Source: an uncultured Gammaproteobacteria bacterium
Lineage (GTDB): Bacteria > Pseudomonadota > Gammaproteobacteria > UBA6429 > Thiohalophilaceae
Reading direction: 5' to 3'
Length of the DNA stretch: 64,000 nucleotides
NCBI GenBank assembly: GCA_913064945.1
Contig: CAJYAN010000014.1
Coordinates: 1-64,000, forward strand
Part shown: positions 18,966-29,593 of the stretch, in pieces
How the letters are laid out: each line of letters starts with the position of its first letter
How positions within the stretch are numbered: position 1 is the stretch's first letter
Position numbers and translations under genes: made by a program
The notes under the pieces: model-generated
What the model was told of the DNA's origin: nothing
Databases searched by the model: none
Seen by the model: the letters and a program-made list of their open reading frames with translations, nothing else

Positions 18966-18979
18966 TTGATTCAAATCAA
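18966..18979. promoter_or_regulatory. FNR/Anr-type box upstream of the WYL gene
   Basis: TTGATTCAAATCAA matches TTGATNNNNATCAA at all ten fixed positions. Its centre is only 27 bp from the WYL start codon, so if real it more likely blocks the promoter than activates it, unless the true start of the gene is further downstream. Chance occurrence in a window this size is low but not negligible (about 0.06 by base count alone). Confidence 0.45.
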
Positions 18980-19134
18980 TGAATGTTGTATTGACGATAC
19001 AGAGCTGATGCTCAATCAACACTCCCCTCGTACTCACTCGATGAATCTATGCTTGTGCTGCGGTTTTTTTTCAAATTAATACGCCTAGACTCCTGCTTCA
19101 GATCACCGCGATTTCCTAGACCGGTTACCAATCC

Positions 19135-19264
19135 TATACAGATCATACCCCGCATCAATAGTGTGTGTTGAACTATCCTATCACTGAGTTTTTTTTATAC
19201 AAGCAAAAACTACTGCTGTATTTACACTACTTTTACACGTAATTGAGTCGGTGTGATCTGTATA
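19135..19264. repeat. Inverted repeat flanking 100 bp of AT-rich DNA upstream of the WYL gene
   Basis: Arms TATACAGATCATACC (19135-19149) and GGTGTGATCTGTATA (19250-19264) are complementary at 14 of 15 positions. The interval between them has no gene. It could be a split operator or the ends of a small decayed element. Confidence 0.5.
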
Positions 19265-19304
19265 AAAATGTTTAAGATTAGAAAAATCTAATGTGGTTTT
19301 GTTG

Positions 19305-19440
19305 GCGAGGTTGCTTCATCACTTTGTTTCTCGCAATGACAAACGCACGTCATTACGAGCAATACGCAGTAATCTGGTCTTATACCTGAGATTGCTTCGG
19401 CAACCCCGTGCCTCCAATGACACGTATTGTTTTGTCATTA
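19305..19440. repeat. Dispersed palindromic repeat (GTCATTGCGAG type)
   Basis: Pieces GGTTGCTTCA, CGCAATGAC, GTCATTACGAGC, GATTGCTTCGGCAACC and CAATGAC...GTCATTACG occur in alternating orientation. CGCAATGAC (19332-19340) and GTCATTACG (19349-19357) pair at 8 of 9. This family of short intergenic repeats is common in many gammaproteobacterial and environmental genomes; a related copy lies at 57849-57955. Confidence 0.6.
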
Positions 19441-19575
19441 CGGGTATATAGCAAAAAGCCCGGAATCTAGTTCCTTGTCAATGTTCATTCTGGAAGACCC
19501 GGTCCAGCTTTTCGACCTTACGGTTTCACCTGCTTATCGATTTCTCGGGTATGACGGATGTTGTGGCTACGAACG

Positions 19576-19663
19576 TTAAAGAACTTTTTTCAGTGCCGCG
19601 AGAAAGGCAGCCTTTTCTTCCGGCTTGCCTACGGTGTCTCGCAGACAACCCTGCAAGTTACCG
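19576..19663 (-). pseudogene. Duplicated 3' end of hisC (fragment)
   Basis: On the minus strand this reads NLQGCLRDTVGKPEEKAAFL and then AALKKVL followed by a stop. The C-terminus of the intact hisC 1.4 kb away reads LTDCLRVTVGKPEENAAFL and then TALKKVL. Only the last 28 or so codons are present and no start exists. The nucleotide match is visibly imperfect (roughly three quarters), so it is either an old duplication or came from another strain's hisC. Confidence 0.85.
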
Positions 19664-19708
19664 CTGGTGATCTACATTCCTATTCTGTATGGTGCTGATT
19701 ACTAAAAA

Positions 19709-20829
19709 TTAGTAAATACTCCGCAAACCAGAATGTTCGATTACGCCTTTTACCGTCACTTCAGACAAGATGCCATACTTTACAAAATCATTTACCAATG
19801 CAGAGGCTGTATTTGTATTAATGCCTAAGAGCTTTGCAACGGCTTTTATATTCACCAGCGGTGTCTTATATAAATATTGCATCAGCGTCTGTGCATTCTC
19901 CTGTCGACGAGTGCTAAAGTGCGGCATGACCTCTCTCTCCAGGCGTTCTTTTAAGGCAATAATGTCCTTAAACACCTGGATAGAACTCTCTGCTGTTTCG
20001 CGCACACCATATAAAAAGAATACCAGCCACTCTTTTAATTTGTTGACCTCACGCACCGCCATCAGTCTGTCCACATACTCTGTCTTGTGCCGCTCAAAAT
20101 AGTCTGATAAATACAAAGCCGGTTTATGCAATAAACCTGTGCTGGCAAAATACAAGGAGATCATCAATCTCCCCAAACGACCATTACCATCTAAAAACGG
20201 ATGGACCGTTTCAAACTGATAATGCGCTATGGCAATTTGATCAAATGCGGTACATGTAATGTTTCATTGTGCAGGAATTTTTCCAGGTCACTCATCAACT
20301 CCGGTACTTCATCCTGATGTGGTGGAATAAATACAGCATTCTGCAGGCTTACTCCAATCCAGTTCTGGCTGCTACGAAATTCACCTGACTGCTTATGCTC
20401 ACCCCTTACCCCCTGCATCAAGGTCCGATGTGTTTCCTTCAACAAGCGGTTGGATAACGGCAAAACCTTTAATTGTTCAATAACGGAATTTATCGCCTGG
20501 ATATCGTTCCGTACTTCTTGCCAGTCGTCACGCTTTTCCGGCTCGATATCCTGTGCCTCCAGTAACGCTTCTTCCATATTGGTACGCGTGCCCTCGATTC
20601 GGCTGGATTGAGTCGCCTCCTTGGTAATATACAGCTGGATGAAAAAGTCCACATCCGGCACTAGCTGAGAAAAGGCATTTAGCTCCCCCAGCACCCGGTC
20701 TGCATCACTCAATAAGCGCTGGACTTCTCCATCCTAGATTTCCCAGGCGTGATTAATCGTCTCCGGAAGGAAGCTCTTATATTGGTATTGCTGGCAATAG
20801 GCACCTGCCTGATAGTCCTTTATATCCAC
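19709..20829 (-). pseudogene. Fic-domain protein, broken by a nonsense codon and a frameshift
   Basis: Starting from a GTG at 20827-20829 the frame reads VDIKDYQAG...FLPETINHAWEI, then hits TAG at 20734-20736. It resumes in frame with SDADRVLGELNAF and the Fic N-terminal SSRIEGTRTNMEEAL, whose (S/T)xxxE(G/N) resembles the inhibitory helix. At about 20235 one base is missing from ATCAAATTGCC, ending the frame just before the active-site loop, which continues in the next frame as HPFLDGNGRLGR. A C-terminal winged-helix part follows (LLGINTNTASALVNDF) and stops early at SIY. Fic enzymes add AMP to target proteins; the catalytic motif survives but is not connected to its N-terminus. Sequencing error could explain one lesion but hardly both. 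Confidence 0.85.
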
Positions 20830-20830
20830 T

Positions 20831-20931
20831 TATGTCGAATTCCTGCTAACTTTTCAAAATAACGAGTCTGATATGTCGAAATGTAGACTATATGACTTAC
20901 TATGTTAAATTCATGGCATGTTTTCGACATA
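20831..20931. promoter_or_regulatory. Three TATGTCGAA motifs upstream of the fic pseudogene
   Basis: TATGTCGAAT at 20831-20840 and TATGTCGAAA at 20872-20881 are direct copies; TTTCGACATA at 20922-20931 is the exact inverse of the second. The 10-bp perfect arms 40 bp apart, just ahead of the fic start, look like an operator for a dedicated regulator. Confidence 0.5.
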
Positions 20932-21040
20932 ATAAGATCCTAATATCGCTATCTGGCAACGTCAGGACGAGCTTGCGGGAACTGGACGGGACCTGGGATA
21001 CAGATATTTGTGAGGTCGCCACCAGGGTGGGAAAGCGAGA

Positions 21041-22114
21041 TTAGAGGACTTTTTTTAACGCTGTTAGGAAAGCCGCATTCTCTTCCGGCTTACCCACTGT
21101 CACCCGCAAACAATCTGTCAACGAGCCACCCGCTGGGCTCAAATTCTTAATCAACACCCCCTGCTCTTTCAAACTGGCAAAGATCTGATCGGCCTTGCCT
21201 TTGGGGGTACGGAATAAAATAAAATTGGCACTGCTGGGATACACTTGCAGGCCATCAATACGGCTTAGGGCATCCAACAACTCGATACGTTCTTTGCGAA
21301 TCTCGGCTGTTTGCTGATCAAAGATATCTTTATGCGCCAGGGCCAGCTCAGCGGTGGCCTGGGTCAGGACATTGATATTGTATGGCAGGCGGACCTTGTC
21401 GAATTCATTCAACCAGTCTTCACTGCCCGCCAGCAAACCTAATCGTAGACCGGCCAGGCCCAGCTTCGATACCGTACGCATGACGACGACATTGTCATAA
21501 TCCATCACCTTTGCCATATAACTCTGCTCCGCAAAGGCATGATAGGCCTCATCGATCACCACCAGACCGGGCGCGGCCGCGATCACTTTCTCGATCACTG
21601 TTTCATCGAACAGGTTGCCGGTGGGGTTGTTAGGATAGGCAATAAAAATAACAGCCGGTTGTTGCGTAGCGATAGCATCGAGCAGCGCCGTTTCGTTTAG
21701 ACTGAAGTCATCCTGCAGCGGCACACCGACATACTGCATATCCGTGTACGCCGCGATCATTTTGTACATGACAAAGCTGGGTTCAACCGACAGCACGACG
21801 CGGTCTTTCGCCACCACCGCCATTAAAATGATCTGAATCAGTTCATCCGAGCCATTACCTAGAATGATCTTCGCTGCGGCTGGTACGGCCATGGCGCTAC
21901 GCAGCTGTTCGGTTAAGGCTCGTGCCGCCGGATCAGGATAACGATTAAGCTCGACGTCCCGCAGTAAGGCAAGCCACTTATCCTTGAAATCATTCGGTAG
22001 TGAATAGGGATTTTCCATAGCATCCAGTTTAATCATTTTGCCGGGGTCAGGGACATGATATGCCGACAGGTCTTGAATGACCGGGCGAATCCATTGTTGG
22101 GATTTTTTATTCAC
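21041..22114 (-). CDS. hisC: Histidinol-phosphate aminotransferase
   Basis: 357 residues, GTG start at 22112-22114. PLP-dependent fold-type I enzyme that converts imidazole-acetol phosphate to histidinol phosphate using glutamate. Visible motifs: DAMENPYSLP near the start, GNGSDELIQ, the YPNNPTGNLFD substrate loop, VVIDEAYHAFAEQ, and TVSKLGLAGLRLG with the PLP lysine near 214. It is the most distal of the murA-hisG-hisD-hisC set, separated from hisD by 313 bp of repeat-rich DNA. Its last 28 codons are duplicated beyond the fic pseudogene. Confidence 0.95.
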   Translation of the reverse strand: MNKKSQQWIRPVIQDLSAYHVPDPGKMIKLDAMENPYSLPNDFKDKWLALLRDVELNRYPDPAARALTEQLRSAMAVPAAAKIILGNGSDELIQIILMAVVAKDRVVLSVEPSFVMYKMIAAYTDMQYVGVPLQDDFSLNETALLDAIATQQPAVIFIAYPNNPTGNLFDETVIEKVIAAAPGLVVIDEAYHAFAEQSYMAKVMDYDNVVVMRTVSKLGLAGLRLGLLAGSEDWLNEFDKVRLPYNINVLTQATAELALAHKDIFDQQTAEIRKERIELLDALSRIDGLQVYPSSANFILFRTPKGKADQIFASLKEQGVLIKNLSPAGGSLTDCLRVTVGKPEENAAFLTALKKVL

Positions 22115-22129
22115 AAACGCTACCGTAAT

Positions 22130-22427
22130 ATCTTATATTTTCAACGCAAAGGCGCTGAGTACGCAAAGTTAAAACACTATGTTAAGCACTATCTTTCCGG
22201 TGCTTGCCATAACGAAATTCATAAAACCAAAAATAGCGTTAAAAAGCCTCTGCATCTTAGCGCCTTTGCGTTAGTCTTTTTTAATCCCGTTTTCCATTAA
22301 ATGCATGGACACCCTGCTCACTCTCTGTATTCATTTCACCGCAAAGACATAGAGAATGCCAAGGAATAAAACCCGGTAAAACTGTGTTAAAAACCTCTGC
22401 GAACTTTGCGCCTCTGCGGTGAGATTT
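22130..22427. repeat. Repeat-rich hisD-hisC spacer with two nested inverted repeats
   Basis: AACGCAAAGGCGCTGAG near 22139 pairs with CTTAGCGCCTTTGCGTT near 22256, and CACCGCAAAG...AGAG near 22338 pairs with CTCTGCGGTGAG near 22412. CGCAAAGGCGC...GCAGAG units of this kind are widespread intergenic repeats in environmental proteobacteria. No gene is present. The first stem may also act as an attenuator between hisD and hisC. Confidence 0.65.
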
Positions 22428-23732
22428 TTATTTTTTAATCCGATATTCAGCCGAGCGGGCATGTGCCGTCAGGTATTCACCGCGCGCCAGTACCGAGGCG
22501 ACCTTGCCTAGCTCCGATGCCCCTTCGGCGGAACACATGATCAGGCTGGAGCGTTTCTGAAAATCGTACACCCCCAGCGGTGAACTAAAGCGCGCGGTAC
22601 GCGAGGTCGGCAGTACGTGATTCGGTCCAGCGCAGTAGTCTCCCACTGCTTCGGCGGTATAGCGTCCCATAAAAATGGCACCGGCGTGTTTGATCTTTTT
22701 TGCCATGGCCTGTGGGTCTTCAACTGACAACTCAAGATGTTCCGGCGAAATGAAATTCGATACTTTGATGGCCTCGGCTTCATCCTTCACCTGGATCAGG
22801 GCACCACGTTCTGTTAACGAGGTGTTGATAATATCTTTACGTTCCATGCCCGGTAACAACTTTTCGATACTGGCCTGGACCTGTTTTAAAAACGCCGCAT
22901 CCCAGGAGATCAGAATCGACTGGGCATCTTCATCATGCTCGGCCTGCGAGAACAGATCCATCGCAATCCAGTCCGGGTCAGTCTTGCCATCACAGATAAC
23001 GAGGATTTCTGATGGCCCGGCGATCATGTCGATACCCACAGCACCAAACACCATGGACTTGGCAGTGGCGACATAGATGTTGCCCGGGCCGACGATCTTG
23101 TCGACCTGCGGAACGCTCTCGGTACCATAGGCCAGGGCGGCGACAGCCTGTGCGCCGCCAATAGTGAAGACGGTATCGACACCGGCGATATGGGCCGCTG
23201 CCAGCACCAGTTCATTGACGATACCATCCGGTGTCGGCACCACCATGACGATTTTTTCAACGCCCGCAACCCTGGCTGGAATGGCATTCATTAATACCGA
23301 GGAGGGATAGGCTGCCTTGCCACCGGGCACATACAGACCGACCCGATCCAGCGGTGTGATCTGCTGGCCTAATAACGTGCCATCGTCTTCGGTATATGAC
23401 CACGACTTCATAGTCTGGTGTTCGTGGTAGGCACGCACGCGTGCCGCTGCCTTTTCTAGCGCGTCGCGGTGTTCTTTGGAAATCGCCTTAACGGCCTGCA
23501 CTAAACGTTCTTTGGGCAGTGTCAGTTCGGCCATGGAACTGACCGACAGGCGATCAAATTTATTCGAGAATTCGATCAACGCCTCATCACCACGAGTGCG
23601 TACCTGTTGCAATATGTCTTTGACGGTGGTGGCTACCTGTTCATCGGAGACACTATCCCACGCCAGCAGGGCATCCAGTTGTTGCTGGAAATCGGCTTGT
23701 TGAGTAGATAACTGTTTCATGCTGACGCTCAT
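22428..23732 (-). CDS. hisD: Histidinol dehydrogenase
   Basis: 434 residues. Zn- and NAD-dependent enzyme oxidising histidinol to histidine, the last two steps of the pathway. Motifs: [52 protein letters not shown] and [12 protein letters not shown] with the catalytic/zinc-binding Gln-His pair, and a C-terminal [19 protein letters not shown]. The start overlaps the hisG stop by 4 bp, so the two are translationally coupled. Confidence 0.97.
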   Translation of the reverse strand: MSVSMKQLSTQQADFQQQLDALLAWDSVSDEQVATTVKDILQQVRTRGDEALIEFSNKFDRLSVSSMAELTLPKERLVQAVKAISKEHRDALEKAAARVRAYHEHQTMKSWSYTEDDGTLLGQQITPLDRVGLYVPGGKAAYPSSVLMNAIPARVAGVEKIVMVVPTPDGIVNELVLAAAHIAGVDTVFTIGGAQAVAALAYGTESVPQVDKIVGPGNIYVATAKSMVFGAVGIDMIAGPSEILVICDGKTDPDWIAMDLFSQAEHDEDAQSILISWDAAFLKQVQASIEKLLPGMERKDIINTSLTERGALIQVKDEAEAIKVSNFISPEHLELSVEDPQAMAKKIKHAGAIFMGRYTAEAVGDYCAGPNHVLPTSRTARFSSPLGVYDFQKRSSLIMCSAEGASELGKVASVLARGEYLTAHARSAEYRIKK

Positions 23733-24373
23733 GCGTTACGTTCTTTTACGGCCTGTTCGATTTCAACCATGAACGCCTTGATACGTTCATGTTTCATTTT
23801 CATGGCCGCCTTGTTGACGACCAGACGCGAACTGATATCGGCGATATGTTCCATCGGTTCGAGACCATTGGCCTTGAGGGTGTTGCCGGTGTCGACCAGA
23901 TCGACAATGCGATCCGCCAGGCCCACTAGTGGTGCCAGCTCCATGGAGCCGTAGAGTTTAATAATCTCGACCTGCTTACCCTGCTCTGCGTAGTAACGCC
24001 GCGCGCAATTGACAAACTTGGTGGCAATGATCAGACGCTTACTCTCATCGTGTACCGCATTGACCGGACCGGCGGTCATTAAACGGCATTTCGCAATTTG
24101 CAGGTCGACCGGTTCATACAGGCCTTCACCACCATGTTCCATTAACACGTCTTTACCAGCCACGCCGATATCGGCCGCGCCATACTGCACATACGTCGGT
24201 ACATCGGTGGCGCGTATGATGACCAGTTTCACATCATCCAGGTTGGTATCGAGGATCAACTTACGACTGGTCTCCGGGTCGTCTTTGGGCACGATACCGG
24301 CATGCGCCAGCAGTGGTAAGGTTTCTTTATAGATACGGCCTTTGGAGAGGGCGATGGTCAAACCAGTTGTCAT
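23729..24373 (-). CDS. hisG: ATP phosphoribosyltransferase, short form
   Basis: Starting at [22 protein letters not shown] (ATG ending 24373) gives 214 residues; the frame extends further upstream but that part is not HisG-like. It joins ATP and PRPP in the first, feedback-controlled step of histidine synthesis. [16 protein letters not shown] and the PRPP loop [16 protein letters not shown] are clear. At this length the regulatory ACT-like domain is missing, so the enzyme should need HisZ as a partner; hisZ is not in this window. Confidence 0.95.
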   Translation of the reverse strand: MTTGLTIALSKGRIYKETLPLLAHAGIVPKDDPETSRKLILDTNLDDVKLVIIRATDVPTYVQYGAADIGVAGKDVLMEHGGEGLYEPVDLQIAKCRLMTAGPVNAVHDESKRLIIATKFVNCARRYYAEQGKQVEIIKLYGSMELAPLVGLADRIVDLVDTGNTLKANGLEPMEHIADISSRLVVNKAAMKMKHERIKAFMVEIEQAVKERNA

Positions 24374-24404
24374 TGTGGGTCTCAATCGTCTGGGAAAAAA
24401 TTTT

Positions 24405-25676
<1,272 letters not shown>

Positions 25677-25718
25677 TTAGTTCTGATTTAGCGATTACGG
25701 GCCGGAGGCATTATGACA

Positions 25719-25976
25719 TCAGGAGGAGACACGCAGAAGTTGCGCCTTTTCCCACTCCGCCGGGGTATAGGTCTTGATCGACAGGGCATGGACCGCGCCA
25801 CTGGTGATGTGCTCATTGACCGTGGCGTAAACCGCCTGTTGTTTTTTGACGGGTGTCATCCCCGCAAACCGATCACCCACAACAATCGCCTCAAAGTGGC
25901 TGCCATCACCGGTAACCTGGACCTGGCAATCCGGCAGACCGGCGGCAATGAGTGCCTTAACATCATCTGGATTCAT
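25719..25976 (-). CDS. ibaG: IbaG/BolA-family protein
   Basis: 85 residues from the ATG ending at 25976, which follows GAGGAG; upstream in-frame codons are not BolA-like. BolA-family proteins cooperate with monothiol glutaredoxins in Fe-S handling, and IbaG is linked to acid stress. GDGSHFEAIVVGDRFAGMTPVKKQQAVYATV is the typical BolA core, with the conserved His of the FE strand. It lies between murA and mlaB as in E. coli. Confidence 0.92.
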   Translation of the reverse strand: MNPDDVKALIAAGLPDCQVQVTGDGSHFEAIVVGDRFAGMTPVKKQQAVYATVNEHITSGAVHALSIKTYTPAEWEKAQLLRVSS

Positions 25977-26079
25977 TCGATACTCCTCAGCGCTATACGC
26001 CATTATATCAAGCCTGATATTGTACCTTGCCGGACTAGCGACAACCACCGGAGAAACCGGGAAGTGTGGAGAAATTGGC

Positions 26080-26379
26080 CTATTCGGCGAGGGGTAAAAG
26101 GGTCTCGATGCCACTGACCCGGGCCATTTCCAGTAATTGTGCGGGCAGGCGATGAAAACTCAGTTCTCGTTGTTGCTGCCGGGCGGTCCGCATCCAGTCA
26201 AGCATCAGGGCCAGACCGCTGCTATCGGCGCGACTGACGTCCGCCAGGTCAATGCGAAGCTGATGTCCGCTCTGCTGAAAAAGCTCAACCGAGGCCGTCA
26301 GTAACCTCGGTACAGAGGCTGCATTCATTTCACCGCTGACGCGAATAATACCGTCGCTTAACTGGATGTTGGCTGGCAT
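26080..26379 (-). CDS. mlaB: MlaB, STAS-domain subunit of the lipid-asymmetry ABC transporter
   Basis: 99 residues. STAS-fold protein that binds MlaF on the cytoplasmic side and stabilises the complex. RIDLADVSRADSSGLALMLDWMRTARQQ is the conserved STAS helix with the Ser typical of the family. It follows mlaD by only 4 bp; the gene expected between them (mlaC) is absent. Confidence 0.9.
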   Translation of the reverse strand: MPANIQLSDGIIRVSGEMNAASVPRLLTASVELFQQSGHQLRIDLADVSRADSSGLALMLDWMRTARQQQRELSFHRLPAQLLEMARVSGIETLLPLAE

Positions 26380-26383
26380 CGGG

Positions 26384-26872
26384 TTATTTGCCGCTACTTT
26401 TATCTTTGCTGCTGTCGTTGTTCATCATGCGGGAAACAAACTGACCAATGAGTTTCTCCAGCACCATGGAATCCTGTGTCAGCTTAATTCGATCCCCCTG
26501 CTGCAGGCTTTTCTCATCGCCACCCGGTGATAGCCCCACATACTTCTCGCCCAAGAGACCGGCCGTGTAAATGCTGGCAGAGCTATCCTTGGGCAAGGTG
26601 TTGTATTGCGATTCGACCCGCATGGTGACGACCGCCTCAAAGGTATTTTTATCAAAGCCAATATTGGTCACCCGACCAATGGTCACGCCCGCCATGGTGA
26701 CCGGTGAGCGTACCTTGAGACCGCTGATATCTTCAAAACGCGCGGTGACTTCATAGCCTTTGTCTTGATTGTAGGTACTCAGGTTGCTCACCTTCATCGC
26801 CAGCATCAACAGAGCCGCCAGACCGGCGGCAATAAAAATTCCTACCCAAATTTCTGTCAGACGTATTGTCAT
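26384..26872 (-). CDS. mlaD: MlaD, MCE-domain periplasmic subunit
   Basis: 162 residues. One N-terminal membrane helix (EIWVGIFIAAGLAALLMLAMKV), then an MCE domain (YEVTARFEDISGLKVRSPVTMAGVTIGRV) and a hydrophobic C-terminal part with GEKYVGLSPGG. MlaD hexamers form the lipid channel on top of MlaE. The C-terminus is Ser/Lys/Asp-rich. The operon position between mlaE and mlaB supports the call. Confidence 0.95.
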   Translation of the reverse strand: MTIRLTEIWVGIFIAAGLAALLMLAMKVSNLSTYNQDKGYEVTARFEDISGLKVRSPVTMAGVTIGRVTNIGFDKNTFEAVVTMRVESQYNTLPKDSSASIYTAGLLGEKYVGLSPGGDEKSLQQGDRIKLTQDSMVLEKLIGQFVSRMMNNDSSKDKSSGK

Positions 26873-26874
26873 GA

Positions 26875-27666
26875 TCAGTGCTCCCCAAACATGAGTGCCG
26901 TTAAAATAAAATCCATTGCCAGAATCGCCAGTGATGAATGTACCACCGTGCGCGTCGTGGCGCGGCTCACCCCTTCCGAAGTCGGTGTGGCATCATAGCC
27001 TTCGAAGACGGCAATCCAGGTGACGATAATGCCAAAGACAAAACTCTTGATCACGCCATTAAGCAGGTCATCATACAGATCGACCTTGGCCTGCATTTGT
27101 GACCAGTAAGCGCCATCATCCACACCCAGCAGACCGACACCAACAAAGTAACCACCAATCACACCCACGGCGCTAAAAATAGCCGCCAGCAAAGGCATGG
27201 AAATCACCCCGGCCAGAAAACGCGGCGTCAATACACGGCGGATGGGATCGATGGCCATCATTTCCATGGCCGAGAGTTGTTCAGTGGCCTTCATTAAACC
27301 AATTTCTGCCGTTAGCGCCGAACCGGCGCGGCCGGCAAACAGTAAGGCGGTGACCACCGGACCCAGTTCGCGCACCAGGGATAACGAGACGACCACACCC
27401 AGCGATTCTTCGGCGCCAAAGTCGACCAGCGTATTATAGCCCTGCAGACCCAGCACCATACCGACGAACAGGCCGGAGACCAGAATGATCAACAACGACA
27501 GCACACCAACAGAATAAGTTTGCTGCACCACCAGGCTAAAGCGTAAAAACAGACTTGGCGCACCGCCGAGGATGCGCGCAAATAAAATGCTGGCCCGTCC
27601 CAGGCGCTCAAAAAAACCCGTGCCTTTCTGGCCCAGCGTCTGTAAATGATCCAACACACTCTTCAT
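26875..27666 (-). CDS. mlaE: MlaE permease of the lipid-asymmetry transporter
   Basis: 263 residues from [15 protein letters not shown] (ATG ending 27666), which overlaps the mlaF stop by one base; the longer reading runs inside mlaF. Several membrane helices are seen, with the conserved [44 protein letters not shown] of the MlaE/DUF140 family. MlaE forms the membrane core that moves phospholipids between inner membrane and MlaD. Confidence 0.95.
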   Translation of the reverse strand: MKSVLDHLQTLGQKGTGFFERLGRASILFARILGGAPSLFLRFSLVVQQTYSVGVLSLLIILVSGLFVGMVLGLQGYNTLVDFGAEESLGVVVSLSLVRELGPVVTALLFAGRAGSALTAEIGLMKATEQLSAMEMMAIDPIRRVLTPRFLAGVISMPLLAAIFSAVGVIGGYFVGVGLLGVDDGAYWSQMQAKVDLYDDLLNGVIKSFVFGIIVTWIAVFEGYDATPTSEGVSRATTRTVVHSSLAILAMDFILTALMFGEH

Positions 27667-28481
27667 CAGGCAAGTCCACCACTTAATAAGTCCTGCGCAT
27701 AATCTTCGGCCGGATAGTGAAACGGTACCGGGCCATCGGGTAGACCCTGAATAAATTGTCTGGCCCATTCCGATCCGGATTGTTTTAAGTCCTCGGCGGA
27801 GCCATGCGCCACCACCTTGCCGCCGGAGAGTAAATAAATGTCATCCGCGATGGCGGCGGTCTCGGCAATATCGTGCGAGACAATAATACTGGTCAGTCCC
27901 AGGGCATCATTGAGTAGACGGATCAAACGCACCAGCACACCCAATGATATCGGGTCCTGACCGGTAAAAGGTTCGTCATACATGATCATCATCGGGTCGA
28001 GGGCAATGGCGCGCGCCAACGCCACGCGTCGCGCCATCCCACCAGAGAGTTCGCTCGGCATCAGGCCACGGGCGCCACGCAGACCCACGGCATGGAGTTT
28101 CATCAACACCAGATTGCGGATCAGGCGCTCGGGTAAATCGGTATGTTCACGCAAAGGGAAAGCGACGTTGTCAAAAACATTCATATCGGTAAGCAGGGCA
28201 CCGTTCTGGAATAACATGCCCATGCGCTTACGCAACTGATACAACTGGCCACGGCGTAAGGCATGTACTGCTTCACCATCAACAGTCACCGTGCCACTGT
28301 CCGGCTGCAACTGTCCGCCGATCAGGCGCAGTAGTGTCGTCTTGCCGGTTCCACTGGGACCCATAATGGCCGTCACACTGCCGCGCTTGATATTAATATC
28401 AATGTCATTAAAAATTTGGCGGGAACCACGTGCAAAACTCAAACCGCGGGCAGAGACCAGAATGTCACTTGAATTACTCAT
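27666..28481 (-). CDS. mlaF: MlaF ATPase of the lipid-asymmetry transporter
   Basis: 271 residues if started at MSNSSDIL, which has AAGG a few bases upstream; an ATG four codons earlier is the alternative. ABC ATPase with Walker [10 protein letters not shown] (41-49), signature [15 protein letters not shown] and Walker [14 protein letters not shown], then the H-loop SHD. It powers the Mla complex at the inner membrane. First gene of the mlaF-E-D-B-ibaG-murA-his cluster. Confidence 0.96.
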   Translation of the reverse strand: MSNSSDILVSARGLSFARGSRQIFNDIDINIKRGSVTAIMGPSGTGKTTLLRLIGGQLQPDSGTVTVDGEAVHALRRGQLYQLRKRMGMLFQNGALLTDMNVFDNVAFPLREHTDLPERLIRNLVLMKLHAVGLRGARGLMPSELSGGMARRVALARAIALDPMMIMYDEPFTGQDPISLGVLVRLIRLLNDALGLTSIIVSHDIAETAAIADDIYLLSGGKVVAHGSAEDLKQSGSEWARQFIQGLPDGPVPFHYPAEDYAQDLLSGGLA

Positions 28482-28543
28482 ACTTGCCTTCATTCGCTAA
28501 GGTGTCGCTATTGTGCTTAATCACAGGATCGCTGGCAATGCCT

Positions 28544-29260
28544 TTACGCCAATAACTCCAGCATGACCATCGCCTCCTGGACTTTATTCAGCGACGGTGG
28601 CTGACCATCAAACAGCATCACCATAGCGTCATGAAACTGAATCTGGGCTGAACAGGTCTCCAGTACACGGCGAAGCTGCTGTGGGCTTATCGTCGGGTCG
28701 GTTATTTTGGTGACGGCCAACTTCGATGCCTGGAAGAACAACGCATTGGCCTCCTCACTTCCATGCCAGCAACAATTTGCCTTCGCGGCCAGCAGAAGCG
28801 CTTTTAGCTCCTCGTCGTCAACATCCACTGAACTAACCGGTCGTGTATAGTCCTCATTCATCAGTTCCAGACAGAGTGTGGTGCTGGCGGCGATCGCTGT
28901 CAGACTCGTCACGAGTTCATTCTGCTGAAGACGGCACGGCCAGGCGAGCTGTAGCTGGACACCCAATACACGCCCTTGCAACGGTAGCAGGCGTTGGCAA
29001 AATTCCCGTAGATCATCAGCATTAGTCCAGCGCCACTCGAAAATAAAGCGAAAGTGTTCATCTGAATTTTCCAGCCACTCGTCGACCTGTGAGGCCGGTT
29101 CATCGGACCAGAGCGACGCAGGGACACCGACGACCGGAAACTCATTACCATAGAAAGGTAACCACCAGTCCTCGGGTAATTCCTCCGGGTAATAGCCCTG
29201 TTGCCATGATGGATGTTGCCAGCCGACAGTACCGAACCGTATACGATAGTCATTTTTCAT
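28544..29260 (-). CDS. DUF72-like protein
   Basis: 238 residues from MKNDYRIRFGTVGWQHPSW (ATG ending 29260); upstream codons look non-coding. The opening FGTVGWQHPSWQQGYYPEEL followed by a short FYGNEFPVVGVPAS matches the start of DUF72/YecE TIM-barrel proteins. Later family motifs such as the NNH segment are not evident, and it is shorter than usual, so it is a divergent member. The function of the family is unknown. It is divergent from the zinc-ribbon gene at 29330 with about 70 bp between. Confidence 0.65.
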   Translation of the reverse strand: MKNDYRIRFGTVGWQHPSWQQGYYPEELPEDWWLPFYGNEFPVVGVPASLWSDEPASQVDEWLENSDEHFRFIFEWRWTNADDLREFCQRLLPLQGRVLGVQLQLAWPCRLQQNELVTSLTAIAASTTLCLELMNEDYTRPVSSVDVDDEELKALLLAAKANCCWHGSEEANALFFQASKLAVTKITDPTISPQQLRRVLETCSAQIQFHDAMVMLFDGQPPSLNKVQEAMVMLELLA

Positions 29261-29329
29261 GCCGGCATTTTGGGTACAATTGGCGTGACTGTCTATACTA
29301 ACCTGCATTGAGGTCGAGACCATTACCAC

Positions 29330-29515
29330 ATGGATAACATTCTTCCCTTCAAAAAACCTCGCCCGGGCGAAAAACACAAAGGCAAGACGCTGTGCAAAAG
29401 CGGCTTCCATAAATGGGAAGTGGTCAAGGGCAACCCCTTTGATAGTAAGCAGGGCAAAATGGTCACCCGCTATGAATGTCGACGTTGCGGGGCAACCCGA
29501 ATCGAGGCGCGTTAA
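29330..29515 (+). CDS. Small zinc-ribbon protein (61 aa)
   Basis: Basic protein with C22, H27 and the pair CRRCGATR near the C-terminus, a likely single zinc site of the form C-x4-H ... C-x2-C. Such small HKW...CxRCG proteins are frequent in gammaproteobacteria and phages and have no assigned function. It begins the plus-strand series that includes mlaA, without clear operon coupling (79 bp gap). Confidence 0.6.
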   Translation: MDNILPFKKPRPGEKHKGKTLCKSGFHKWEVVKGNPFDSKQGKMVTRYECRRCGATRIEAR

Positions 29516-29593
29516 AGCATTGCTTGATTTACACCATGGGCAATGGAATCATAGCGCTTGATCAATATAACGCTAAAGCATGATTGCCAATAA

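Noticed and set aside
22055-22300. A plus-strand frame over the hisD-hisC spacer
   Set aside because: It consists of the inverted repeat family and has no homology signal.
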